NCBI GenBank assembly: GCA_902782445.1
Contig: CACZNC010000015.1
Location: 74,777-125,472 of the forward strand
Direction of reading: 5' to 3'
Length of the DNA stretch: 50,696 nucleotides
Source of the DNA: an uncultured Ruminococcus sp.
GTDB lineage: Bacteria; Bacillota; Clostridia; Oscillospirales; CAG-272
Shown piece after piece: positions 7,515 through 15,569 of this stretch. Within the stretch, counting starts at the first letter, position 1, and every line of letters begins with the position of its first letter. Under the pieces are notes generated by a model. That model worked only from the letters and a program-made list of their open reading frames with translations. It was not told the origin of the DNA and did no database searches. The position numbers and the translations under genes are program-made.

Positions 7515-8087
7515 TCAGTTCCCCGCGGCGGTGCCGAGAAGACCGATCTCCGCGGCGTGCTCCTTCATCCCTTCGATGCAGATCTCGGCGACTTCCTTCA
7601 CGTCCATCCCGAGCATTTCGCAGCCCTGCAGAATCAGCGCGCGGTCGCATTTCGCGGCAAACTTTTTGTCCTTGAATTTCTTCATGAAGCTCTTCGCGTC
7701 GAGGTCCGTGATCCCGTTCGGGCGCATCCGGGCGGCGGCCTGAATGATCCCGGTCAGTTCGTCCACCGTGTAGAGGCTCTTTTCGAGATTGCTCTCCGGC
7801 TTCACGTCCGAGCAGATCCCCCAGCCGTGGGCCATGATCGCCCGCACGTCCTCCGGGTCCACCCCTGCGGCAAGAAGCGGTTCCTCCGTGTGCGCGAGGT
7901 GCTCCTCGGGGTATTTCTCGTAGTCGTAATCGTGGAGCACGCCGATCGCCTGCCAGTGTTCCTCGTCCTCGCCGAAATGCCTTGCCATCGCCCCCATCGA
8001 ATACGCCACGTTCAGCGCGTGGAGGATGAGATGTTCCTCCGTCACCATCGTTCCGTTCAGTTCCTTCGCCATCTCCAGTGTCAGCAT
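7515..8087 (-). CDS. HD-domain protein (predicted metal-dependent phosphohydrolase)
   Basis: A 190-residue single-domain HD protein. HALNVAYSMGAMARHFG near residues 19-35 provides the first histidine, GVLHDYDYEKYPEEH the HD pair and following residues, and a second Asp lies in the helices after TVDELTGII. These are metal ligands in HD phosphohydrolases. The substrate is unknown. The start at 8087 (MLTLEMAKEL) has GGAGGCGAGGAGA upstream; the open frame extends further but crosses the promoter. It is first in a two-gene unit with the SDR. Confidence 0.82.
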   Translation of the reverse strand: MLTLEMAKELNGTMVTEEHLILHALNVAYSMGAMARHFGEDEEHWQAIGVLHDYDYEKYPEEHLAHTEEPLLAAGVDPEDVRAIMAHGWGICSDVKPESNLEKSLYTVDELTGIIQAAARMRPNGITDLDAKSFMKKFKDKKFAAKCDRALILQGCEMLGMDVKEVAEICIEGMKEHAAEIGLLGTAAGN

Positions 8088-8144
8088 GATCTTCTCCTCG
8101 CCTCCGGTCCGGGATTTTCTTCGGGACCGGAACTTTATGCGCTT

Positions 8145-8173
8145 ATTATAACACATCCCGCCCCCTCCGTCAA
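8145..8173 (-). promoter_or_regulatory. Sigma-A promoter for HD-SDR genes
   Basis: On the minus strand TTGACG and TATAAT are separated by 17 bp, ending about 58 nt before the HD gene start. Confidence 0.85.
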
Positions 8174-8193
8174 CCGGGAATTCCCCCCGGATC

Positions 8194-8223
8194 TTGACAG
8201 CGCGGGCTTTTCTGTGGTATGAT
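8194..8223 (+). promoter_or_regulatory. Sigma-A promoter for the 5'-nucleotidase operon
   Basis: TTGACA and TATGAT are separated by 18 bp, 31 nt before the start codon at 8255. It is divergent from the HD-gene promoter, whose -35 lies only 20 bp away. Confidence 0.85.
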
Positions 8224-8254
8224 ACTCTCATGAGAAAAAATGCGGAGGTCCGCC

Positions 8255-9151
8255 ATGCCCTATTCGCTGGATGACAAGCTCGTCGTCGGGATCTCGTCCC
8301 GCGCGCTGTTCGATCTCGAAGAAGAAAACCGGATCTACGAGGAGGAAGGGCTCGACGCCTATTCCGCCTATCAGGTGGAGCACGAAAACGAGATCCTGCG
8401 CCCCGGGACCGCCTTTCCTCTTGTGAAAGCCCTGCACAACCTGAACATGAACGGCAGTTATCTGACCGAGATCATCATCGTCTCCCGCAACAGCGCGGAC
8501 ACCAGTCTCCGGATCTTCAACTCGATCCACCACTACGGGCTCGATATCAGCCGCGCCGCCCTCGTCGGGGGAGCTTCCATCGCGCCGTATCTCGCCCCCT
8601 TCCGCACGGATCTCTTTCTCTCCGCCAACGAATCGGACGTGCGGGAAGCCCTCGGAGCCGGGTTCGCCGCGGGACTGATCTGCTCCAATCCCCCCATAGA
8701 TCCCTCCCGGGAATCGCGCCAGATCCGCATCGCCTTCGACGGGGACGCCGTGCTCTTTTCGGACGAGGCGGAGCGGATCTATCGGGAAAAGGGACTCGAA
8801 GCCTTCGCGGAGCACGAGCGGGAGAACGCGAAAAAGCCGCTCCCCGAGGGTCCCTTCGCCAAACTGCTCAAGACGATCTCCGTGATCCAGAACTCCTGTC
8901 CGAAGGACTCCGGCCCCATCCGCACCGCCCTTGTCACAGCCCGGAGCGCGCCCGCCCACGAACGGGTGGTGAGGACGCTGAGAGCCTGGGACGTGCGGAT
9001 CGACGAGGCGTTCTTCCTCGGGGGGATCCAGAAGAGCGAGATCCTCAAGGCCTTCGACGCGGATATCTTTTTCGACGATCAGGCGGTGCACACGGATCCG
9101 GCATCGAAGCTGGTCCCGGCGGCACGGGTCCCCACGGAAGAGCAGGAATGA
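8255..9151 (+). CDS. 5'-nucleotidase, cytosolic type I (NT5C1-like)
   Basis: A 298-residue protein similar throughout to bacterial members of the cytosolic 5'-nucleotidase I family (PF06189). Hallmarks are the N-terminal LVVGISSRALFDLEEEN, the segment TEIIIVSRNSADTSLRIFNS, and the C-terminal FFLGGIQKSEILKAFDADIFFDDQ (read in parts), which fit HAD-type catalytic elements. It would dephosphorylate nucleoside 5'-monophosphates. ATG at 8255 follows GGAGG by 7 nt; an ATG 15 nt upstream lies before that site. It leads a three-gene run with the GHL10-like and M28 peptidase genes (gaps of 31 and 64 bp). Confidence 0.85.
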   Translation: MPYSLDDKLVVGISSRALFDLEEENRIYEEEGLDAYSAYQVEHENEILRPGTAFPLVKALHNLNMNGSYLTEIIIVSRNSADTSLRIFNSIHHYGLDISRAALVGGASIAPYLAPFRTDLFLSANESDVREALGAGFAAGLICSNPPIDPSRESRQIRIAFDGDAVLFSDEAERIYREKGLEAFAEHERENAKKPLPEGPFAKLLKTISVIQNSCPKDSGPIRTALVTARSAPAHERVVRTLRAWDVRIDEAFFLGGIQKSEILKAFDADIFFDDQAVHTDPASKLVPAARVPTEEQE

Positions 9152-9182
9152 AAACAGAACGAACCGGACGGAGGGTGAAAAA

Positions 9183-10379
9183 ATGACCGGCGTATGGATG
9201 TGGCCCGAGAGTATGAAGAGAAGGAAGACGGAAGCGGTCTTCGACGACTGCCGGCGGATGGGCGTGACGGACGTGTTTTTCCTCACGAAGGGTCTGGCGG
9301 GGACAACTGCCTTTCCCTCCCCCCATCCCATGACCGAGGGGCGGGATCTTCTGGGAGAAGCCCTCGGCGCGGCGCACAAGCGGGGGATCCGCCTGCACGC
9401 GTGGTTCACCTCGGCCTCGGACGAAAGGTATAAAAATGAAAATCCCGCCTCCGGCCTCTGCCACTACCGGGACGGGCGGAACCGCGGGATCGTGAGCGTG
9501 CGGAACGGGGGGTATATCGCGTATATGCAGTCCCTGATTTCTTCCATGCTCCGGGAGTACCCGGTGGACGGGGTGCATTTCGACTACATCCGCTACAATC
9601 ACCTGGCCTTCGGCTGGAGCGAAGAGGACAGAAAACGCTATGCGGCCGCGGGGATCGATCTCGGGCACATCGACGGGCTGATGCAGAAGACTTTTTACGG
9701 GGATCCCCCGGACAAGGAGTCGATCTTCCGGGCGTTCCGGGAGGGGGATTTTGACGCGGTCAAGCTCTCGGAGGTCCGGCGGGGGGACGTTTTCCACTTC
9801 GCGAAGGCTCTGACGGAGGCGGCGCGGGGGGTGAGGTCCGATCTGACGGTCAGCATGGCCCTGATGCCCGAAGGGGCATACGACGACCGGGCGTTTTCCG
9901 ATCTGCACTACGGGCAGAATTACGCCGACCTCGCGGGCCTCGCGGATCTCTTCCTCCCGATGGCCTATTCCAAAGCCTACGGAAAAGGCGGGGACTGGAT
10001 GGAAGAGGTCGCCGGGGGGACGCTCCGGTACGGCGTTCCGACGCTGGTCGGCGTACAGGCCTACGAGGGCGGGTGTGCGGAAAGCCTGCGCCGGGATATC
10101 GAAGCCGCGGGACGGGTCGGCGGGATCGCGGGGATCTGCCTCTTCCGGGAGGGAGCCTTCGCCGCCGCGTACCGGGATCCGGACGGTCTCACCCTCACCA
10201 ATCCCACGGCCTCACCGCTCGCGTCCTGTGTGATCGAAGGGGACGGCGTGGAGGCGCGGTTTGACGGACCGGTGGGACCCGGGGAGGAGATCGCCGTGAA
10301 GACGGACTTCGAACCCCTGTCCGCCCGGGCGTATGTCGGCGAGGGGAAGGAGATCCCCCTGCTGTTCGTCGGAAGCTGA
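9183..10379 (+). CDS. Glycosyl-hydrolase-like TIM-barrel protein (GHL10/DUF-type)
   Basis: A 398-residue protein resembling the GHL10 (PF02638) hydrolase-like family. It starts GVWMWP, has RLHAWFT near residue 70, the strand motif VDGVHFDYIRYNH around residues 126-138, and VSMALMPEG then LFLPMAYSKAYG later in the barrel. It ends with a short beta-rich domain (from about residue 335). There is no signal peptide, unusual for a polysaccharide hydrolase, so it may be intracellular. GGAGGG precedes the ATG by 7 nt. The substrate is unknown. Confidence 0.72.
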   Translation: MTGVWMWPESMKRRKTEAVFDDCRRMGVTDVFFLTKGLAGTTAFPSPHPMTEGRDLLGEALGAAHKRGIRLHAWFTSASDERYKNENPASGLCHYRDGRNRGIVSVRNGGYIAYMQSLISSMLREYPVDGVHFDYIRYNHLAFGWSEEDRKRYAAAGIDLGHIDGLMQKTFYGDPPDKESIFRAFREGDFDAVKLSEVRRGDVFHFAKALTEAARGVRSDLTVSMALMPEGAYDDRAFSDLHYGQNYADLAGLADLFLPMAYSKAYGKGGDWMEEVAGGTLRYGVPTLVGVQAYEGGCAESLRRDIEAAGRVGGIAGICLFREGAFAAAYRDPDGLTLTNPTASPLASCVIEGDGVEARFDGPVGPGEEIAVKTDFEPLSARAYVGEGKEIPLLFVGS

Positions 10380-10443
10380 GACCCCCTTTTCGCGCGGCCA
10401 GAAAGCATACAGATCAATATTCAACCCATACACGGAGGCGGCT

Positions 10444-11664
10444 ATGAATCTGAAACACATCCGGCAGATTTTGAAGGACACGGACTATGTCCGCACGGGC
10501 GGATCGGCGGAAGAGCTGAGAGCGGCGGAATACCTGAAAGCGGAGGCGGAGAAAATGGGGGCCGCGGCATGGCTCGAACCCTTCCCCGTCCAGATGGCGG
10601 CGGTGAGATCCGCTTCGCTGACGGCGGACGGGGTGGAGATCCCCTGCCTCGGCTACCGGAACTGCGGAAGCGGCGAGATCGAGGCTCCCTTCCTCTACCT
10701 CCCCTCCCAGGATCCGGTCTCGCTGAAGCTCGCGAAGGGAAAGATCGTGATGATCGACGGGGGGCTGAGGCACTTCGGGTATCAGGACCTCTGCGACAGC
10801 GGGGCTCTCGGGTTCATCACCTACAACGGCAACGTGGATTTCCCGGACCGGGACATCGACGACAAGGAACTGAGGGGATTCGTCGCGGAGGGGAGAAAGA
10901 CCCTCGCCGTGAACATCCACGCGAAGGACGCGCCGAAACTGGTGAAGCTCCGCCCGAAGACCGTGAAGATCGCGGTGGACGAGGAGGAATTCGAAGGCGA
11001 GAGCCGCAACGTCGTGGCCGAGATCCCCGGAAAGCGGGACGAATGGATCGTTCTGACGGCGCACTACGACTCGGTCCCCCTCTCCCGCGGCGCGTATGAC
11101 AATATGTCCGGGTGCATCGGCCTCCTCGAGGTGATGGACAAGCTCCGCGGGACGGCTCCCCACGAGTACGGCCTCCGGTTCGTCTTCTGCGGGAGCGAGG
11201 AGCGGGGTCTGCTGGGCTCGAAAGCCTATACCGCCGCCCATGAGGAGGATCTCAAAAAAGTCGCGCTGAACGTCAATATCGACATGATCGGGACCGTCAT
11301 GGGGAAGTTCATCGCCTGCGTCAGCGCGGAGGAGGCCCTTGTCTCCTTCATCAAATACTTCGCCGTTCAGCGCGGATGGCAGATCGACGCCCGGGGTGGG
11401 GTGTATTCCAGCGACTCCACGCCCTTCGCGGATCACGGAGTCCCCGCCCTGTCCTTCGCCCGCTCGGCGCCGTCCGGGCAGAGCAACATCCACTGCCGCT
11501 ACGACACGATGGCCCTGCTCTCCGACGAACAGCTGCGGGACGACGGGGATTTTGTCTCCGCCTTCACCTCCTTCATGGCCGACGCCGCCGAATGTCCCGT
11601 CTCCCGCACGATCCCCGACAAGATCCGCGAAGATCTGGACAAGTATCTGAACCGGAAGAGATAA
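10444..11664 (+). CDS. M28-family metallo-aminopeptidase
   Basis: A 406-residue M28 peptidase. Likely zinc ligands and catalytic residues are AHYDSVP (H207), the bridging Asp in GAYDNMSG (D219), SEERG (E252 or E253), NIDMIG (D280) and a C-terminal H350. A PA-like inserted domain appears to occupy residues 80-160. There is no signal peptide, so it probably processes intracellular peptides. Start ATG at 10444 follows GGAGG. It is the third gene of the nucleotidase run. The AT-rich gene that follows only 19 bp later differs strongly in composition. Confidence 0.87.
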   Translation: MNLKHIRQILKDTDYVRTGGSAEELRAAEYLKAEAEKMGAAAWLEPFPVQMAAVRSASLTADGVEIPCLGYRNCGSGEIEAPFLYLPSQDPVSLKLAKGKIVMIDGGLRHFGYQDLCDSGALGFITYNGNVDFPDRDIDDKELRGFVAEGRKTLAVNIHAKDAPKLVKLRPKTVKIAVDEEEFEGESRNVVAEIPGKRDEWIVLTAHYDSVPLSRGAYDNMSGCIGLLEVMDKLRGTAPHEYGLRFVFCGSEERGLLGSKAYTAAHEEDLKKVALNVNIDMIGTVMGKFIACVSAEEALVSFIKYFAVQRGWQIDARGGVYSSDSTPFADHGVPALSFARSAPSGQSNIHCRYDTMALLSDEQLRDDGDFVSAFTSFMADAAECPVSRTIPDKIREDLDKYLNRKR

Positions 11665-11683
11665 ATGATTTTGGGTATTAATA

Positions 11684-12988
11684 ATGGAATCATCTGAATT
11701 GAAATACGAAATTGGTCTAACATACTACGAATTGTGTTCCTATCTAAAGCATAAATATGGAGAAGCAATAGGAGACTATTTTCCCAGTCCAACCTCAAAG
11801 AGCAAAAACCAAAAAATATCACGCACAAAAGAGGGGCTATACTGCCACCACATGGATGAAGACAAAGGAGCCAATCTATCATCATACCCGGAAGCATCCA
11901 CGCAGCCGTATGAATGGCAAAAGAAAGATCGTTTGATATATTGTACGGCAATTGAGCATTTGATCCTACATGTGAAAATAGCTGTTTTAAGGCATCGTAA
12001 TAAGTTCAAAAAGCCGAGGGATATTTTCAATTTTTTTACTACAGGCGGCATTTACAGAGTCTGTGAGGGTATCAACGATTTGTTCGCCTCGAAAGGTGGA
12101 ACTCTGAAATGGAGTCAATGTTGTTACTCGGCAATTCAATCAGCATATAATGATTATATCATCATACTTGTATCTGTATTAGATTATATCTCCCATAACT
12201 ATTGGGGTGAAAAAAATAATGAATTGTTTTTGAGAAAAGGATCTTACGTTGAGTTTTCGGATGAAAAAGCAGAAATCTTGGAAATCTCTGAAGATCTCAA
12301 AAGAGTCAAGTTAAGAATGAGCGATGGAGAGCCCACAGTCTTTTCAACAGTCTTTACATATAATCAGATTAATTATGGAGACTCAATCAACATAGTCGTC
12401 CACAATATGTCAAATGGATATCAAGCGTTTTATGAATCAGTTCTATCAGACATTACAAATAATTATTCCAACGATTCAGCAAAGGAAATATCTTCTCTAT
12501 GGGAACGAGATCATAAAGGGTTTGGATTCATTCAATACAGCAACATCCTCTTGGGTGAAGAGTATGGATCTGATGACGCAGACGAATATATATCAAAAGC
12601 AATACCAATGTTTAATGATCCTCAATTCATTCCTTCAGGAAAACCCGTTTTTTGGAGGGGAGATTCTTTTCCTCGAATCAAATTAGGACAATTCTTTATT
12701 ATTCGATTTAGGACAGAGTTTGATATAAAGGAAGGGCAAAACCCATCTGTCCAATATCGTGAAAGAGGTGACTTAACCCGTATGTTTTTCCCTCCATTCT
12801 TATCGGACGATTGGAATCATCTATATAAAAAGCCCCAACTTCTTAGTACCTCAAAGGTTCCAATCTCAAAAGACAAATTGGTTGATTCACCGGTAATCCT
12901 TTCATTAGGACGAGAAGACTTATTTCTATTCGAAGATAGATATAATATAGAATATAGAGAAGTATTGGATGGATGCTACTTTATTTGA
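11684..12988 (+). CDS. AT-rich orphan protein with HNH-like core
   Basis: A 434-residue protein with no assigned function. Residues about 1-110 hold a pattern GLTYYELCSYLKHKYG, KISRTKEGLYCHHMDED and then LIYCTAIEHLILHVKI. The paired histidines followed by acidic residues and a distal IEHLILH resemble a His-Me finger (HNH) nuclease fold. The remaining 300 residues have no recognisable domain. Base composition is far lower in GC than the neighbouring genes, and the gene sits directly between the M28 gene and a terminator, which suggests horizontal acquisition. The ribosome site is weak. No transposase or repeat borders were found. The nuclease assignment is tentative. Confidence 0.6.
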   Translation: MESSELKYEIGLTYYELCSYLKHKYGEAIGDYFPSPTSKSKNQKISRTKEGLYCHHMDEDKGANLSSYPEASTQPYEWQKKDRLIYCTAIEHLILHVKIAVLRHRNKFKKPRDIFNFFTTGGIYRVCEGINDLFASKGGTLKWSQCCYSAIQSAYNDYIIILVSVLDYISHNYWGEKNNELFLRKGSYVEFSDEKAEILEISEDLKRVKLRMSDGEPTVFSTVFTYNQINYGDSINIVVHNMSNGYQAFYESVLSDITNNYSNDSAKEISSLWERDHKGFGFIQYSNILLGEEYGSDDADEYISKAIPMFNDPQFIPSGKPVFWRGDSFPRIKLGQFFIIRFRTEFDIKEGQNPSVQYRERGDLTRMFFPPFLSDDWNHLYKKPQLLSTSKVPISKDKLVDSPVILSLGREDLFLFEDRYNIEYREVLDGCYFI

Positions 12989-12997
12989 TTGTTTCCT

Positions 12998-13040
12998 CCC
13001 CCGCAGGGCCGAAACGCAGGTCTCGCGGGGGATCCTTTAT
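12998..13040 (+). terminator. Terminator-like hairpin after the AT-rich orphan gene
   Basis: CCCCCGC (12998-13004) pairs with GCGGGGG (13025-13031); an ATCCTTTATT tail follows, less T-rich than usual. Confidence 0.65.
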
Positions 13041-13097
13041 TCCCGGATCAGGTCCCGCGGCAATTCCTTTCTCTCCCGCAAAAATCCCCCCGATCCG

Positions 13098-13126
13098 TTG
13101 ACACCCCGGGCGGATGATGCTATAAT
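13098..13126 (+). promoter_or_regulatory. Sigma-A promoter for the LamG-DHHW-MBOAT genes
   Basis: TTGACA and TATAAT are separated by 17 bp, 74 nt before the start codon at 13201. Confidence 0.9.
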
Positions 13127-13200
13127 TGGGAAGGAAAAGCGGAAGAAAGCGCGGATCGTGTCCGTCGCCGGATTTCCGCAGACAGCTGTGGGAGGTCACG

Positions 13201-14157
13201 ATGAAAAAACAGATTGCCGCCCTGTTCGTTTTCCTTCTGGTTCTGCTCTTCGCCGCGCTTCCGGTGTCCGCCGCTCTTCGGACGCAGGCGGTCGATATCC
13301 CGGCGGGCGGGCTCTGGTTCCCCTTCGACGGGAACGCGGAGGAAGCGTCGGGCGTGATGAGCGGAAAACTCCGGGGCGATCCCGGCTTCGTCGAAGGACG
13401 GGACGGAACGCCGAACGGGGCGATTCACTTCGAGACGGATGCGGAGGCGGTGGAACTCCTCTGCGACGACTACGAGGGGGATGCGTGGACCGCGAGTTTC
13501 TGGGTGAAGCCGGAGACCTTCGGAGCCCACGTCTTCCTCTGCTCCAGCATGACGGGGTCCCTGCGGGTGATCCAGGACAACGGGATGGTCGGGGCCACGA
13601 TGAACGGCGTCGTCGACAAATCCGTGCCCTATACGATCCCGCTGGACACCTGGACGATGCTCACCTACGTCTACGACGGGGACATGGAACTGACGTCGGT
13701 GTACGTCAACGGGGAGTTTTTCGACGGGATGTACGGCATCCAGACCCTCCCGCTGACCCTCATCGGCAACGACGCGCCGGAGCAGAAGGGATGGCAGAGC
13801 GAGCCCCATCTTGCCCTCGACGACACCTGGTTCTTCCCCCGGGCGCTGACGGACGCGGAGATCATGACGCTCTATGAGACGAACACGCCTCCGCCCGTCC
13901 CGGAGCCGGAACCGGAAGAACCGGAGCCCGAACCGGAAACGGAAACGCCCGAGACGCCGGAGGAACCCGGATCCGAAGATTCGGACGAATTTGAAGAAAT
14001 GGACGAGGAGGACTTCCCGGAAGAGGATCCCGAAGCGGAAAACCCGGTCCGGGAGAAAAAGCCGGGAGCCGTCGTCGGGATGGCCGCGGTCCTGCTCGTC
14101 GGTCTGTTTCTACTATGCGCCGGTGCGCGCGCGATTTTCGGAAGGAGCACGAAATGA
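13201..14157 (+). CDS. Exported LamG/concanavalin-like domain protein with membrane anchor
   Basis: A 318-residue protein: signal peptide (residues 1-24, ending VSAALR), a concanavalin A-like/LamG_3 domain (about 30-225, with VEGRDGTPNGAIHFE and YVNGEFFDGMYG typical strands), an acidic proline-glutamate linker (about 228-280), and a C-terminal helix (about 287-305) with a basic tail. It is therefore an extracellular, membrane-anchored domain, probably binding a glycan. GGAGG precedes the ATG. Its stop overlaps the DHHW gene start as ATGA, so it belongs to the O-acetylation-like operon. Confidence 0.82.
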   Translation: MKKQIAALFVFLLVLLFAALPVSAALRTQAVDIPAGGLWFPFDGNAEEASGVMSGKLRGDPGFVEGRDGTPNGAIHFETDAEAVELLCDDYEGDAWTASFWVKPETFGAHVFLCSSMTGSLRVIQDNGMVGATMNGVVDKSVPYTIPLDTWTMLTYVYDGDMELTSVYVNGEFFDGMYGIQTLPLTLIGNDAPEQKGWQSEPHLALDDTWFFPRALTDAEIMTLYETNTPPPVPEPEPEEPEPEPETETPETPEEPGSEDSDEFEEMDEEDFPEEDPEAENPVREKKPGAVVGMAAVLLVGLFLLCAGARAIFGRSTK

Positions 14158-15554
14158 ACAGAAAACTGTATCTTGCCGTCCTCGGGCTGCTCTTCGTCGT
14201 TCTGCTGTGCGGCGCGCCCTTCATGAAAGCCGCTTCGGACGCGGGGGTGCTCGAGGTCCGCGATCTCGGGAACAGGGGGGAGGAAGCCGAATTCTACGAG
14301 GGGACCCCCTTCGACGGCGCGCTGAATAAGCTGGTCTCCCTCAAAAAATCCCTCACCGATCTCTACACCGACTATATGCCGGGATATTACGAAACCGTCT
14401 TCGCTTACGGCGAGGCTTCGAACACCCTGAACGCGCCGGCCGCCGAATGGTACGCCGATATGCGGGCGGTCACCGTCCAGAAACCGACGGACAATTCTCC
14501 CGCAACGCCCCCGCCGGCCGACACGGTTTCATCCGGCGAGGAAGGAACGGAGGGAACGGATACGCTCGAAACCGCCGAACCCGAGGTCCCCGCCGATCCC
14601 CGGAACGAGGTGGTCTCCGTGTCCTCCACCTTCCTCCAGAGCAACGGGATCCACCGCTATTACCGGATCGACGCCGAATTCGGGGACGGGTTCAAGACCT
14701 CCTTCCTCGACACCGCGGTCAACCTGACGGACAAATCGAAGGAGGCCCGGGTCACGATGCAGGCGAAAAAGCTCAACCGCATCGCCGAGGCCGACCCGGA
14801 CGTGAATTTCTATTTCATGCTCTTCACCCGGATGCAGGACACCGACTACTATGAGGACGTCATCGTCGGCGAGGAATCCACCGAGAAATACGCCGACCTC
14901 TTCCTCTCCCTCCTCGACGAGTGCATCACCGCCCAGAAATGGGAGATCGGGACCCTGAGAGACCGGGTCGAGCGGGTCTATCTGACGGACCACCACTGGT
15001 CGACCTACGGGAGCTGGCTCGGGTTCTGCCAGATCTGCAAAATGATCTGCCCGGAGCACGAACCCGTCGCCCTCGGGGAACCCGTCGAATTCCCGAACAG
15101 CAAGTTCTACGGAAGCGCGGCGCGGCTCTGCCAGACCCTCGATCTCTGGGATCCCTTCGTCGTGTACGACTACGATCTCGGTGAATACAAGTGCTCTCCG
15201 CCCTGGAGGTTCAACCAGCAGGTCAAGAAGCTCTCGAAGGAGAAATACGTGACGCCGGACGTGAACATCTACGCGGTCTTCTTCCCGGAGGTCTACGAGG
15301 TGACCTACCCGGACAACCACACCGGACGGAACCTGCTCGTGATCGGCGACAGCTTCACCCAGGGATTTGTCGAACTTCTCGGGAGCGCCTTCGACACGAC
15401 GGTCGCCCGGTACTACACCGGATACGCCGGGATGAACTACCACGACGTGATCGAGCAGTACGGGATCACGGACGTGCTGTTCGAACAGTTTTCGGACCGG
15501 ATCATGTTTGACATCTACGGGGACGATCAGCTCTCCGCCATCGTTCTGGACTGA
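14154..15554 (+). CDS. DHHW-family, AlgX/SGNH-like exported protein
   Basis: A 466-residue protein with an N-terminal signal anchor (about 5-22). The motif YLTDHHWSTYG (DHHW at 279-282) and VIGDSFTQ (398-403) fit the DHHW/AlgX-like family; AlgX-type acetyltransferases use an Asp-His pair and a Ser, here D279/H280 or H281 and S400 as candidates. Residues 110-150 are a low-complexity Pro/Thr/Glu linker interrupting the domain. Such proteins accept acetyl groups from an MBOAT partner and transfer them to an exported polysaccharide. The MBOAT gene follows 15 bp downstream, giving strong context. The acceptor polymer is not shown. Confidence 0.85.
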   Translation: MNRKLYLAVLGLLFVVLLCGAPFMKAASDAGVLEVRDLGNRGEEAEFYEGTPFDGALNKLVSLKKSLTDLYTDYMPGYYETVFAYGEASNTLNAPAAEWYADMRAVTVQKPTDNSPATPPPADTVSSGEEGTEGTDTLETAEPEVPADPRNEVVSVSSTFLQSNGIHRYYRIDAEFGDGFKTSFLDTAVNLTDKSKEARVTMQAKKLNRIAEADPDVNFYFMLFTRMQDTDYYEDVIVGEESTEKYADLFLSLLDECITAQKWEIGTLRDRVERVYLTDHHWSTYGSWLGFCQICKMICPEHEPVALGEPVEFPNSKFYGSAARLCQTLDLWDPFVVYDYDLGEYKCSPPWRFNQQVKKLSKEKYVTPDVNIYAVFFPEVYEVTYPDNHTGRNLLVIGDSFTQGFVELLGSAFDTTVARYYTGYAGMNYHDVIEQYGITDVLFEQFSDRIMFDIYGDDQLSAIVLD

Positions 15555-15569
15555 CGGGAGGGGACGGAC

